Positions 24,323 to 32,620 of a stretch of DNA of 64,000 nt are shown piece by piece. A model generated the notes under the pieces. It did not search any database. It saw only the letters and a list, made by a program, of their open reading frames with translations, and had not been told where the DNA came from. The translations under genes were made by a program, and so were the position numbers. The stretch covers positions 558,001 through 622,000 of the forward strand of contig JACJVZ010000002.1 of assembly GCA_020637445.1 (NCBI GenBank). The letters run 5' to 3'. This DNA is from Calditrichota bacterium. GTDB lineage: Bacteria > Electryoneota > RPQS01. The stretch's first letter is position 1. Each line of letters starts with the position of its first letter.

Positions 24323-25111
24323 TCACTCTTTCTTGTCCGCAAAAACGCCGCTCAAGAAGACGCGCATTTCGTCCATCGAGGCCTTTTCCGCTTCGGCATT
24401 GTAGGAAACGCCGTCCAGACCATACGTATCTGCTTTCGGATTGGTGAAGGCATGCTTCGCACCGGGGAAAATGACCATTTTGTAGTCGACACCGGCGTCT
24501 TTCATTTCCGTTTCAAACTCTTCGACATCTGTCATCGGAGAGAACGGATCGACGTCTCCTTGGAAGGCGAGCACTTTGCCCGTGATGTTCTTGGCCATCT
24601 CGGGATGCACAGTCTTCAGGCCGCCGTGAAACGAAACGACGCCCTTCAAGTCCGCACCGTTGCGGGCAAGCTCTAATGCGCATGTTCCGCCGAAACAAAA
24701 TCCAATGGCTGCGATCTTCGATGAATCGACATGCTCTTGTTTCAAAAGCTCGTCGTAACCGACCTTGGTCATTTTGGCAAAGTTATCAAAATTCTGATAG
24801 AACTGCCCCGCAAGTTTGCCCGCTTCGTCGGCTTTGTCGGTCACAACACCCTTGCCGTACATATCCACGGCAAACGCAATGTAACCCAACTGCGCCAATT
24901 CACGCGCACGCTGTCGCGGATAATCGGTCAGTCCCCACCACTCCGGAAACACCAAAACTCCCGGCCGCAAATCTTTAATTTCGGAATCATAGGCCAGATA
25001 GCCCTGATACTCTTTGCCGTCGACCGTGTAGTCAATGTACTTCCCCGTCACGGAAGCCTGTACGGAATATGCACAGCACATGAGTGTCACCCAAAACAGA
25101 ATTTTCTTCAT
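24323..25111 (-). CDS. Exported dienelactone hydrolase family protein
   Basis: A 262-residue alpha/beta hydrolase with a short signal peptide (1-20, ending VQASV). The nucleophile is the Cys of GFCFGGTCALELA (about 138) in place of serine, as in dienelactone hydrolases; the catalytic His is in FPGAKHAFTNP (about 220) and Asp in FQGDVDPFSP (about 190). The family hydrolyses dienelactones and other esters. Export to the periplasm is unusual but common in the YghX/DLH group. ATG overlaps the stop of the pyrophosphatase gene (ATGA). Confidence 0.87.
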   Translation of the reverse strand: MKKILFWVTLMCCAYSVQASVTGKYIDYTVDGKEYQGYLAYDSEIKDLRPGVLVFPEWWGLTDYPRQRARELAQLGYIAFAVDMYGKGVVTDKADEAGKLAGQFYQNFDNFAKMTKVGYDELLKQEHVDSSKIAAIGFCFGGTCALELARNGADLKGVVSFHGGLKTVHPEMAKNITGKVLAFQGDVDPFSPMTDVEEFETEMKDAGVDYKMVIFPGAKHAFTNPKADTYGLDGVSYNAEAEKASMDEMRVFLSGVFADKKE

Positions 25112-25689
25112 TTGGAACCCCGCTTGCTTGTTTTTCTGACGGCCTTCTTGGCCGCCGTCTTCTTCTTCACCGGCTTGCTATTCGCGTGCTTGATGCAATC
25201 CTTAATGGTCTGTTCGGCTTCCCAACGGTCTTTCCAACCCATCGAAGTGACGTGCTTGCCCTCAAGCTCTTTGTAGACCCTGAAAAAGTGGTCCATTTCC
25301 CTCAAGAAGTGCGGCGGAACGTCCGACAGGCTGTGATAGGTTTCAAATGAAGGATCAGTCGAAGGCACGGCGAGAATCTTTTCGTCTCCGCCTTTTTCGT
25401 CCTGCATCATCAACACTCCCAGCGGACGCGCGGCTACGACACAGCCGGGAAACGTGGGAGTCTTTACCATCACCAAAACGTCCAGCGGGTCGCCGTCGTC
25501 CGCGAGGGTTCCGGGCACAAATCCGTAGTCGCCGGGATAGTGCACGGGCGAAAACAGCGGCCGGTCGAGCACGATCGCGCCCAGCTCACTGTCATATTCG
25601 TACTTGTTGCGATGGCCGTACGGCACTTCGATCACAACGAAAATCTCGTTAGGAATTCGCCGCCCGGGTGGCAGCTCATGCAGCTTCAA
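25108..25689 (-). CDS. ppa: Inorganic pyrophosphatase (family I) with lysine-rich tail
   Basis: A 193-residue cytoplasmic enzyme splitting pyrophosphate to phosphate. Family I signatures are clear: EVPYGHRNKYEYD, PVHYPGDYGFVPGT and DGDPLDVLVMV with the metal-binding Asp cluster. The normal fold ends around residue 168 (DCIKHANS). After that a basic tail with motifs KKKTAAKKA and RKTSKRGSK is added, with the composition of histone H1 or alanine-lysine-rich tails. The tail could give nucleic acid or membrane-surface binding; this is inference. The gene is coupled to the dienelactone hydrolase downstream. Confidence 0.93.
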   Translation of the reverse strand: MKLHELPPGRRIPNEIFVVIEVPYGHRNKYEYDSELGAIVLDRPLFSPVHYPGDYGFVPGTLADDGDPLDVLVMVKTPTFPGCVVAARPLGVLMMQDEKGGDEKILAVPSTDPSFETYHSLSDVPPHFLREMDHFFRVYKELEGKHVTSMGWKDRWEAEQTIKDCIKHANSKPVKKKTAAKKAVRKTSKRGSK

Positions 25690-25701
25690 GGGATGCCTTT
25701 C

Positions 25702-26562
25702 TTAGAGTTGAGGTCTTTTTGGCAAGCGATGCTCAAGGTTCATTCCACGCAACAGCGCGCCCTGAACTTCGCCGCAGATTTGGTTAATCATCTTCAGTCC
25801 GCCCGAGTCTTTTCTCAAAGCCACGCGCAGCGGACGTTCTGTACGCGGCATTTCAATGACTTTCAACATGGCCCGCGTCACGTCATGCGGATCAGGAGCC
25901 ATTTCGCTTTGGAGCATTTCGCTGATGTTCCGGTGGATGCTCTCCGCTTCCGCTTGCTCCACGGGATAGTCTGCGAGTCTGTCTTGATCATCCGGTTTCA
26001 AAATGTTCCCCCGAAAACCGGACGGATAAGCTCCCGGCTGTAAGATCACGGTGTCAATTCCGTGCGTCGAAAGTTCATAGCTCAGCGTTTCCGCGTAGGC
26101 TTCAAGCGCGTACTTGCTCGCGCAATAGGCCGACATGTACGGCAGCACTGTGCGGCCCAATCCGCTTGAAACGTAAATCAAGAGTCCTGATTTGCGCGCG
26201 CGCATGCCGGGAAGTACCGCGCGGTTCAGTCTATGCACGCCGATCAGATTCACTTCCATTATATAGGAGAGCTGTTCAGTCGTGCTGCCTTCCGCGACTC
26301 CCGTGATTCCAAGGCCCGCATTGTGGATTACTGCATCCACGTCACCCGCAAGTTCCGCCGCTTTCGAGACGGAATCGTCTTGTGTGACATCCAGTTCAAG
26401 CACGCGCACGCCGGAAAGTTCTGCAAGCTCTCGGGCTGCCTTCTGATTGCGGCCCAGAGGATCGCGCATGCTCGCGACAACGCTGTGTCCTGCGGCCGAC
26501 AGTTCGCGTGTTGCGAGATTTCCAAATCCGCTCGAGCAGCCCGTGATAAGTATGGTTGCCAC
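25702..26562 (-). CDS. Short-chain dehydrogenase/reductase
   Basis: A 286-residue classical-type SDR with a GTG start overlapping the TerC stop (TAGTG at 26564-26560). The nucleotide site is TGCSSGFG (residues 7-14), the NAG-like motif is HNAGLGI and the catalytic Tyr/Lys are in YCASKYALEA. It reduces or oxidises an unknown carbonyl/alcohol with NAD(P). The C-terminal part continues to a His/Arg-rich end. It belongs to the packed operon of unrelated genes. Confidence 0.9.
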   Translation of the reverse strand: MATILITGCSSGFGNLATRELSAAGHSVVASMRDPLGRNQKAARELAELSGVRVLELDVTQDDSVSKAAELAGDVDAVIHNAGLGITGVAEGSTTEQLSYIMEVNLIGVHRLNRAVLPGMRARKSGLLIYVSSGLGRTVLPYMSAYCASKYALEAYAETLSYELSTHGIDTVILQPGAYPSGFRGNILKPDDQDRLADYPVEQAEAESIHRNISEMLQSEMAPDPHDVTRAMLKVIEMPRTERPLRVALRKDSGGLKMINQICGEVQGALLRGMNLEHRLPKRPQL

Positions 26563-27491
26563 TATTTTGTGTTCTTTTCAGGAATTGCCAATGAAAGTAA
26601 AACGGATATCGTCAGCACGCCTGCGACGACTCCCAGCGACCAACCGATGGGTATCGCGTAAGCCGTGTGGCCGAGCAGCATCTTGACGCCAACAAAGGTC
26701 AGCACGACGGACAAGCCAAACTTCAGGTAGCGGAATTTGTGCATCACTCCAGACAGCGCGAAGTACAAAGACCGCAAGCCCAATATCGCGAACACATTCG
26801 ACGTGAACACGACAAACGGATCGCGCGTCACCGCGAACACAGCGGGAATCGAGTCCACGGCGAACAAGACGTCCGAAACTTCGACGACCAGCAGCGCCAC
26901 GAGCAAGGGGGTGGCATGACGGACGCCCTTTTCCACGACGAAAAAGTTTTTGTCGTGGTACTTAGTCGTGACGGGCATTACTTTGCGAAGGATACGCACA
27001 GCCGGGTTTTTTTCAGGATCCACTCCATGTTCGTCGGATATGGCCATGCGAATTCCCGTGAAGATCAGAAATGCTCCGAAGATATAGATCACCCATTCGA
27101 AATGTGTGATCAGTGCGGTGCCCACGCCGATCATGATGCCGCGCATGATCAATGCGCCCAAAATTCCCCAAAACAACACGCGGTGCTGAAGATGAGCGGG
27201 AACTTTGAAATACGAAAAGATGAGAATGAACACGAAGATATTGTCCACCGAGAGCGAAGCCTCGATGATATATCCCGTCAAAAACTCAACCGCGGTGTGC
27301 TGGCCCTTCCACCACCATACGAATCCGCAGTAGCCCATCGCCAAAAGAAACCAGAACACGACCCAACCCAAGGCTTCTTTGTGATTGACGGCGTGCGGGC
27401 GTTTATGAAAGACTCCCAGATCAAGCAGCAGCAGCGCGAGGATGCCGACTGTAAAAATGATCCACTTGATCGTTTCGAAATCAAAGTGCAA
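26562..27491 (-). CDS. TerC/Alx family membrane protein
   Basis: A 309-residue protein with nine or so membrane segments. TerC hallmarks are the acidic residues in the membrane core: LLLDLGVFHKR (about 22-32), EASLSVDNIFVFIL (about 77-90) and VSDVLFAVDSIPAVFAV (about 203-219). Alx-type proteins have been tied to manganese export and metalation of exported proteins, and the family to tellurite resistance and pH response. The TTG start at 27491 lies 3 bp after the methyltransferase stop. Assignment to Alx rather than TerC is based on length only. Confidence 0.9.
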   Translation of the reverse strand: MHFDFETIKWIIFTVGILALLLLDLGVFHKRPHAVNHKEALGWVVFWFLLAMGYCGFVWWWKGQHTAVEFLTGYIIEASLSVDNIFVFILIFSYFKVPAHLQHRVLFWGILGALIMRGIMIGVGTALITHFEWVIYIFGAFLIFTGIRMAISDEHGVDPEKNPAVRILRKVMPVTTKYHDKNFFVVEKGVRHATPLLVALLVVEVSDVLFAVDSIPAVFAVTRDPFVVFTSNVFAILGLRSLYFALSGVMHKFRYLKFGLSVVLTFVGVKMLLGHTAYAIPIGWSLGVVAGVLTISVLLSLAIPEKNTK

Positions 27492-27494
27492 CGT

Positions 27495-28280
27495 CTAACC
27501 GGGCCTTCTGCAGATGACTGCGTGGAATGAATTCCCCAACGTAAATTTGCCTTGCGAGTCCGCGAACTGTTCTACCGCGCGGGCCATCGTATCGCGGACA
27601 ACGGCTTCTCCCAACTCGCGGATCGTGAATTGAGTCGCCGACGTGCCCGATTGACCCCTCCAAAACTCTTCAAAAGAGCCGTAGGTACGATCCAGCCAAA
27701 TATCTTCGGATTCCAAGAGTTCGAGCTTCGCATCCTCTAAAGCCTTGTGCAGTTTGCGCGGCGGAGAAAGCGAAAATGGTCCTTCGAATTTAAACGGCTT
27801 GTCGAAGAGCTTGCGCACCGAAGAACCGACCGCGGCAAACGTCGACGTTTTCGGGTCGCCGAACACAACGATGCCGAGCGGCGAGCCGGATTTGGCCACG
27901 CGCGCGAATTCGCCGAGCGCTATTACCGGAGATTCCGTGAACTGCAGAGAGTTCAATGCCATCACTGAATCGAACGTCGCATCGGCAAACGGCAGCGCTT
28001 CGGAATCTGCTATGTGATATGCGGCCTGTGGTGCGCGCTGCTTGCTGATTGCGAGCATTTCTGGGGAAACGTCCGTCCCCGTGACTTGCGCTCCGCGGGC
28101 AAGCGCTTTCACGATTGATCCGCCCGATCCGCAACCCGCATCCAAAATATGCGCGGGGATTCCGTTCACGATTCGATCTAAAACCCAATCGGTCAGCGGC
28201 AAACTGTACGACTCATGTTCGTCGGCCCACAATTGCGCGCCGGCACCCCACAATGCCGCTTGACGAATTCCCGAAGCCAT
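27495..28280 (-). CDS. Class I SAM-dependent methyltransferase
   Basis: A 261-residue protein with the class I SAM site ILDAGCGSGGSIVKAL (about 40-55), acidic strand end VTGTDVSPEML, and motif DATFDSVMALNSLQF. The Cys in AGCGSGG is common. The pattern is the UbiE/methyltransferase-11 type acting on small molecules. The substrate is unknown. It is first-base-overlapping with the META lipoprotein gene upstream. Confidence 0.85.
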   Translation of the reverse strand: MASGIRQAALWGAGAQLWADEHESYSLPLTDWVLDRIVNGIPAHILDAGCGSGGSIVKALARGAQVTGTDVSPEMLAISKQRAPQAAYHIADSEALPFADATFDSVMALNSLQFTESPVIALGEFARVAKSGSPLGIVVFGDPKTSTFAAVGSSVRKLFDKPFKFEGPFSLSPPRKLHKALEDAKLELLESEDIWLDRTYGSFEEFWRGQSGTSATQFTIRELGEAVVRDTMARAVEQFADSQGKFTLGNSFHAVICRRPG

Positions 28281-28840
28281 CAGTTCAAGTAAACTGCTTC
28301 AAACTCCATCACACGCTTGCCGCCTTCGGTCAACCACAACTTGTCTTCACCCTCCAAACTATAACCGTCGACGGTGGTGAGGCCCTGCAGGAACGGTTTT
28401 TCGATCTCCATCGCGTTTTGGCACAGCACTTTTGTCGAGGCAAATCCGTTAAAAGAAATCTTCGGTCCGTCGAGCTTGTATTTACACCCGAAGCGATTGC
28501 AGCCGCCGCTGCCCGTCATCTTGTCCGTCATCGCGGAAAACGATATGTAGGGGTCGCTGCGAAAATCACTCGAAACTTCCACCCGTTGACCGTTCAGCCG
28601 CACAAGTTTCCAGCGTTTGTTCTTGATTGGATTCGCGTCCGCGATCTGTCCGGGTGCGGGAAGGTTTGTGCGATCCAGCTTTCTCGCAGTGTCCGGGCGG
28701 CTCGCTGACAGTGTGTCCTGTGCGGAATTTTGCATTTGTTCTTGCTTGGATTCCTGCTGCGGAGCCGTCTTATTATCGTCCGCCTTTTTGCCGCAACCTA
28801 TTAGAGCGACTGCGAGCACGAGTACAATTGCCCACCTCAT
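28280..28840 (-). CDS. META-domain lipoprotein
   Basis: The start is the ATG at 28840, with AGGAG eight bases upstream, overlapping the previous stop (ATGA); a longer frame to 28900 is not needed. The 186-residue protein has a lipobox ALIGC (Cys15), a Gln/Asp/Lys-rich spacer and a META domain (about 75-180): NKRWKLVRLNGQRV, the GSGGCNRFGCKYKLDG core and SLEGEDKLWLTE. META/HslJ domain proteins are envelope lipoproteins linked to stress or secretion. The core cysteine pair CNRFGC is conserved in the family. Confidence 0.85.
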   Translation of the reverse strand: MRWAIVLVLAVALIGCGKKADDNKTAPQQESKQEQMQNSAQDTLSASRPDTARKLDRTNLPAPGQIADANPIKNKRWKLVRLNGQRVEVSSDFRSDPYISFSAMTDKMTGSGGCNRFGCKYKLDGPKISFNGFASTKVLCQNAMEIEKPFLQGLTTVDGYSLEGEDKLWLTEGGKRVMEFEAVYLN

Positions 28841-29703
28841 GGCATCTGCTCCTTTGTCCAGTCTTCCAAAGTTAACATCGGTTCTCCCAGCAGTTCCCAC
28901 GCTTCCGCCGCGTCGCCGGTTTCACCGTAGGTCTCAAAGTTGGACATGAACTCCGCGAAATCCTCAAGCCAACCGTTTTCCTCGTCTTCTTGCGCAAATT
29001 TCTTTGTTTCTTCAATTGACATCTGCTCGACGGGCAGGCCCGGCCGCAGTATCTCGCAGTAGCGCTTCAGCGCGTCGAACATCTTATATCCTTGCGGACC
29101 GTGAACGGTGTAGCGTTTGTGTCCCGCAAAATCGTAATCCTGCATGACCGCCGACACCATCTTGGCGTAGTCTGACGCGGCGACGAAGTGCCACGTAAGC
29201 GGCTGCATGCCAACCATCAGCGCGCGGTCAGGCAGCACAAAGTAGTCCAAACTCTCGAGAAACCAAGTGCAGCCCCAGTTCACGGTCGGAACTTCACCGG
29301 CTTCGAGCGCAAGTATTCCCTTGGAAAATGCCGCACGTCTTTCCCACGGGTGGTCCGGGTCGGGCTTCCAATCGCCGGTGATAATCGAGATCTTTTGCAG
29401 GCCGCATTCCTTTGCGGCTTTGGCTATGTTGACGAGTCCTTGGTGCAGGACGTCGTCGGGCGACGCTTCGTGATCCGTTCCGAGATTGACGTGAACGGCT
29501 TCGCAGCCTTCAAAGCCGTGAAGCAGCGACTCGTAGTCCGTCACGTCCGCATGCGCGTATTCGGGACGCATTCCCAACATTTCTTTGGCGTAAATCGGTT
29601 CGCGGCTCAACACGCGCACGGCGAAATCATCTTCGAGCAATTGCCGCACGACGGGACCACCCAGCAGTCCCGTCGCACCGATCACGGCGATCATTTCTGA
29701 CAT
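28837..29703 (-). CDS. NmrA-like NAD(P)-binding protein
   Basis: A 288-residue atypical SDR. The nucleotide motif is IGATGLLGGPVVRQLL (8-23), with DVTDYESLLHGFEGCEAVHV and a GDWKPDPDHPW segment. No Tyr-x-x-x-Lys catalytic pair is evident, which fits NmrA/YwnB-type sensors or isomerase-like proteins. The C-terminal 60 residues are acidic (EEDEENGWLEDFAEF). Its start overlaps the upstream lipoprotein gene by 13 bp. It probably senses or uses NAD(P) but the substrate is unknown. Confidence 0.85.
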   Translation of the reverse strand: MSEMIAVIGATGLLGGPVVRQLLEDDFAVRVLSREPIYAKEMLGMRPEYAHADVTDYESLLHGFEGCEAVHVNLGTDHEASPDDVLHQGLVNIAKAAKECGLQKISIITGDWKPDPDHPWERRAAFSKGILALEAGEVPTVNWGCTWFLESLDYFVLPDRALMVGMQPLTWHFVAASDYAKMVSAVMQDYDFAGHKRYTVHGPQGYKMFDALKRYCEILRPGLPVEQMSIEETKKFAQEDEENGWLEDFAEFMSNFETYGETGDAAEAWELLGEPMLTLEDWTKEQMP

Positions 29704-30053
29704 ACTGTATCCGGTTTCATCTCCGTTATCTCTTCGATCACTACTCCCGCGCGCACGTTTCCGTCAGTCGAGTCATCCTCCGTCCGGCCGAAAAACTCGA
29801 CGTAAACAGGCTCGCCGTTCTGTCGCATGTTCACGTATGCGCGTTCCACTTCCAGCCAATCGCCTTTGAACTTCACGGCATAGCGGTCGCCCGTCCCGCA
29901 TTCGACGAACGATGCCGCGTCCGCCATGTAGCTCATCATGCCGGTCATCGGTACTGCTTCCGCGCGATGCTGTTTCATCAGCTCCCGCGCTTGCTTGCCG
30001 CTCTGACAGCCAAAGATGAAGAGCGAAATTGCAAAAACGACGACAAGCCGCAT
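29691..30053 (-). CDS. Small lipoprotein, NlpE-C-terminal-like
   Basis: A 120-residue lipoprotein with lipobox IFGC (Cys16). The mature part has MMSYMADAASFVECGTGDRYAV, reminiscent of the C-terminal OB domain of NlpE/COG3650 proteins (Y-x-ADA-x-F-x-x-C), then VYVEFFGRTED and a C-terminal cysteine. This is a motif-level resemblance and could be coincidental. Six bases separate it from the aldo/keto reductase gene. Confidence 0.65.
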   Translation of the reverse strand: MRLVVVFAISLFIFGCQSGKQARELMKQHRAEAVPMTGMMSYMADAASFVECGTGDRYAVKFKGDWLEVERAYVNMRQNGEPVYVEFFGRTEDDSTDGNVRAGVVIEEITEMKPDTVCQK

Positions 30054-30059
30054 GGCTGA

Positions 30060-31064
30060 CTACAGACTCTCCGCCATCGTTGATTTCATGCTCGCTTCAG
30101 GATAGCGCGTTCCCATGATTGAACCCGGCTGCGACATCGTATCGAGTTCCGACATATCCTGAGCCGAAAGTTTGATATTCAGCGCGGCAAGGTTTTCTTC
30201 CAATCGGTAAATCTTGCGCGTTCCCGGAATCGGAAGCATGTCTTCACCTTTGGTCAAAACCCAAGCCAAGGCGAGCTGCGCCGGTGTGCACTTGTGCTCC
30301 TTGGCCTTGGACTCGATCTTGGCCAGCCATTGATTGTTTGATTCAAGGTTTTCACCACTGAAACGCGGGTACATAGAGCGAGCGTCACCCGGCTTGACAA
30401 TATCTTTCGCACTCTTGAACTGTCCTGTCAAAAATCCGCGGCCGAGCGGGCTGTAGGGAACCACGGCTATTCCTAATTCGCGGCACGTCGGGATTACGTC
30501 GGCTTCGATATCGCGCGTCCAAAGCGAATATTCGTATTGCCCGGCGCTGATCGGATGCACGGCGTGCGCGCGGCGAATGGTTTTCGGTCCAGCTTCAGAT
30601 ATTCCAAGATAGCGAACCTTGCCCGCGTCTACCAGTTCTTTCATCGCACCCCAAGTGTCTTCGATGGGGACGGTCGTATCGATACGATGCTGGTAGTAGA
30701 GATCGATCACGTCGACGCCAAGCCGCTTCAGGCTCATGTCACACGCTCGCTTCACATACTCCGGTTTGCCGTTTACGCCGAGAAAGGTGCCGTCGTTGCC
30801 GCGCACGTTGGCGAACTTCGTCGCCAGAAACACGTCGTTGCGGCGGTCTTTCAGGACGCGTGAAAGCAGGACTTCATTCAAGCCCACACCGTACATATCT
30901 GCCGTATCCCAAAAGTTGCAGCCCAATTCGAGCGCGTGATTCAGGACTTTCAAATTTTCTTGTGTGTCAGACGCTCCGTAAAACTCCGACATACCCATGC
31001 AGCCCAGCCCCAGCGCCGAGACTTTGGGTCCGTTCTTTCCTAATTGGCGTTGTGAAATTGCCAT
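30060..31064 (-). CDS. Aldo/keto reductase
   Basis: A 334-residue NADPH-dependent oxidoreductase of the AKR fold, YajO/AKR13-like. Catalytic tetrad positions are visible: Asp in FWDTADMYG with Tyr58-like, Lys in LATKFANV and His in YYQHRID. The cofactor segment VVPYSPLGRGFLTGQ and late motif LPIPGTRK are typical. It reduces aldehydes or ketones. It is first of the compact ten-gene run, with its own upstream region (31065-31120). Confidence 0.92.
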   Translation of the reverse strand: MAISQRQLGKNGPKVSALGLGCMGMSEFYGASDTQENLKVLNHALELGCNFWDTADMYGVGLNEVLLSRVLKDRRNDVFLATKFANVRGNDGTFLGVNGKPEYVKRACDMSLKRLGVDVIDLYYQHRIDTTVPIEDTWGAMKELVDAGKVRYLGISEAGPKTIRRAHAVHPISAGQYEYSLWTRDIEADVIPTCRELGIAVVPYSPLGRGFLTGQFKSAKDIVKPGDARSMYPRFSGENLESNNQWLAKIESKAKEHKCTPAQLALAWVLTKGEDMLPIPGTRKIYRLEENLAALNIKLSAQDMSELDTMSQPGSIMGTRYPEASMKSTMAESL

Positions 31065-31120
31065 CCGTTCAGTTCCTAATGGAGTTGGTTTCGTATTTTG
31101 CAGCTATCAGATTCGTGAAG

Positions 31121-32575
31121 TCACTTGAGAAGCATGGTCTTGACAACCTTGCTTTCTTGTCCGGCTTCAACACGAATGAAGTACGTCCCACCGGCAAGCC
31201 CGGTTCCATCGAAGGTCAATACGTGCTTGCCCGCAGCAAATTGGCGGTCCGCCAAAACTCTCGCTTGCCGGCCAAGCAAATCGTAGGCAAGCACTTTCAC
31301 TGGCGAGCTGCTGGGAATATCAAAGGAAACGCGTGCAGCACTGTTGAAAGGATTCGGATAAACTTGCACGTCGAAGTCTTCCGCTATGAATCGGTCATTC
31401 TCAGCGGGATCGGTCACCGACAGCGCTGCGGTCTTGAAAACAAATGATCGTGACGGTGCTGTGCTGCTCCACCCCGTGCCGATGACGTGCAAGTCGTCGG
31501 TCAGCAAACATCCGTAGTTCCAATAGTTTTGCGCGTAGACGTCATGCCAGCGCACGTTGCCTGCCGGGTCCAAGCGGGCGATAAGCAGTGAAATCTCGAC
31601 GTACACCAGTGGTTCGACGCTGCCGACCATCACAATATCCCCGTCGGGAAGCTCTTCGATCATGTGCACCGTTTCCCAATTCGGAAGCTGCAGCGGAAGA
31701 TTGTGATCGAGTGTTCGCGTCCATAGTTCGTGTCCCGCCGAATCAAGCCGAGCCACGAAGAAATCGCGTCCGGTGGCCTCGTGATACACCGCGCCGCCGA
31801 CCAAATATCCTCCGTCCGCAGTCAACCCGACCGCCCAACCTTCGTCAGTCAAACTCGGATTGTCGAACGAATAGCCCCATTCGATGTTTCCGCCCGCGTC
31901 GATCTTGACCGCTCCAACGTCATATTCTTCCGGTATGTCATTCGTGACTAAGGACGCGAAGCACCCTCCGTCCGGAGTTTCTATGATGTCGTAGATCGGC
32001 GTGTACCGAACTCCTCCGATGGAAGTCTCCCAAACCACTTCACCGTCCGAAGTCGTCTTCACCACGCGGCCAAAGGTCGGCGCAAAATTCCCCGGTGAAG
32101 AGACCTCGCCGCCCAGCAAGTATCCTCCGTCCGCGCAAACATCGAGCGCGTACATCGTGAAATGTGCCGTGTCAGAGCTGAACTCGAATGTTCTCAGCGA
32201 ATCGCCGAATTCGTCGAACTCCATCAGCACGGTTCGCGCGAAGGTGTCAGGCACGGCCCACATGGTTCCAACTACGACGAGATTGCGGTCGTGGTTCTCG
32301 CGGACTTGATATATGTCAATGTTGATTCGACTGTGGATTTCACTGTACCACAGCGACGTTCCGCTCGAGTCAAGTTTGCGCAGACTGCAGAAATAAGAAT
32401 CGTCGCTCTGGTGTGTTTCAGGAATCACACAACCGTTGTCGTAAGTCTGACACGGCATGTACGGCACATCGACAAAACCGGCAACGTCGAAAGTGCGTGT
32501 CCATTCAACTTCCGGCGGCTGCGCAAAGAGCTGCAAAGTGCAAAGTAGAATTGTAAGAACTGCAAGACGTGTCAC
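31121..32575 (-). CDS. Secreted propeller-like protein with type IX sorting domain (a)
   Basis: A 484-residue protein. GTG start at 32575 with AGGAG five bases upstream; signal peptide 1-18. Repeats of the form ADGGYLLGGEV / PDGDIVMVGSV each followed by Trp-Xaa-hydrophobic strands give a delta-60-type beta propeller. The end is VYPNPFNSAARVSFDI, AYDLLGRQARVL and a final TMLLK, the type A sorting domain. It is a close paralog of the next gene upstream (493 residues) and a more remote one of 3086-4573. Probably a surface-displayed binding protein; ligand unknown. Confidence 0.82.
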   Translation of the reverse strand: MTRLAVLTILLCTLQLFAQPPEVEWTRTFDVAGFVDVPYMPCQTYDNGCVIPETHQSDDSYFCSLRKLDSSGTSLWYSEIHSRINIDIYQVRENHDRNLVVVGTMWAVPDTFARTVLMEFDEFGDSLRTFEFSSDTAHFTMYALDVCADGGYLLGGEVSSPGNFAPTFGRVVKTTSDGEVVWETSIGGVRYTPIYDIIETPDGGCFASLVTNDIPEEYDVGAVKIDAGGNIEWGYSFDNPSLTDEGWAVGLTADGGYLVGGAVYHEATGRDFFVARLDSAGHELWTRTLDHNLPLQLPNWETVHMIEELPDGDIVMVGSVEPLVYVEISLLIARLDPAGNVRWHDVYAQNYWNYGCLLTDDLHVIGTGWSSTAPSRSFVFKTAALSVTDPAENDRFIAEDFDVQVYPNPFNSAARVSFDIPSSSPVKVLAYDLLGRQARVLADRQFAAGKHVLTFDGTGLAGGTYFIRVEAGQESKVVKTMLLK

Positions 32576-32620
32576 GATTGCTCCTGTAACCTGGGTGAAT
32601 TGCCAAAAAGCAGTGCTGGG

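Noticed and set aside
26667..27530. 287-residue ORF opposite the TerC gene
   Set aside because: Highly charged His/Gln/Asp-rich translation, antisense to a clear membrane protein gene.
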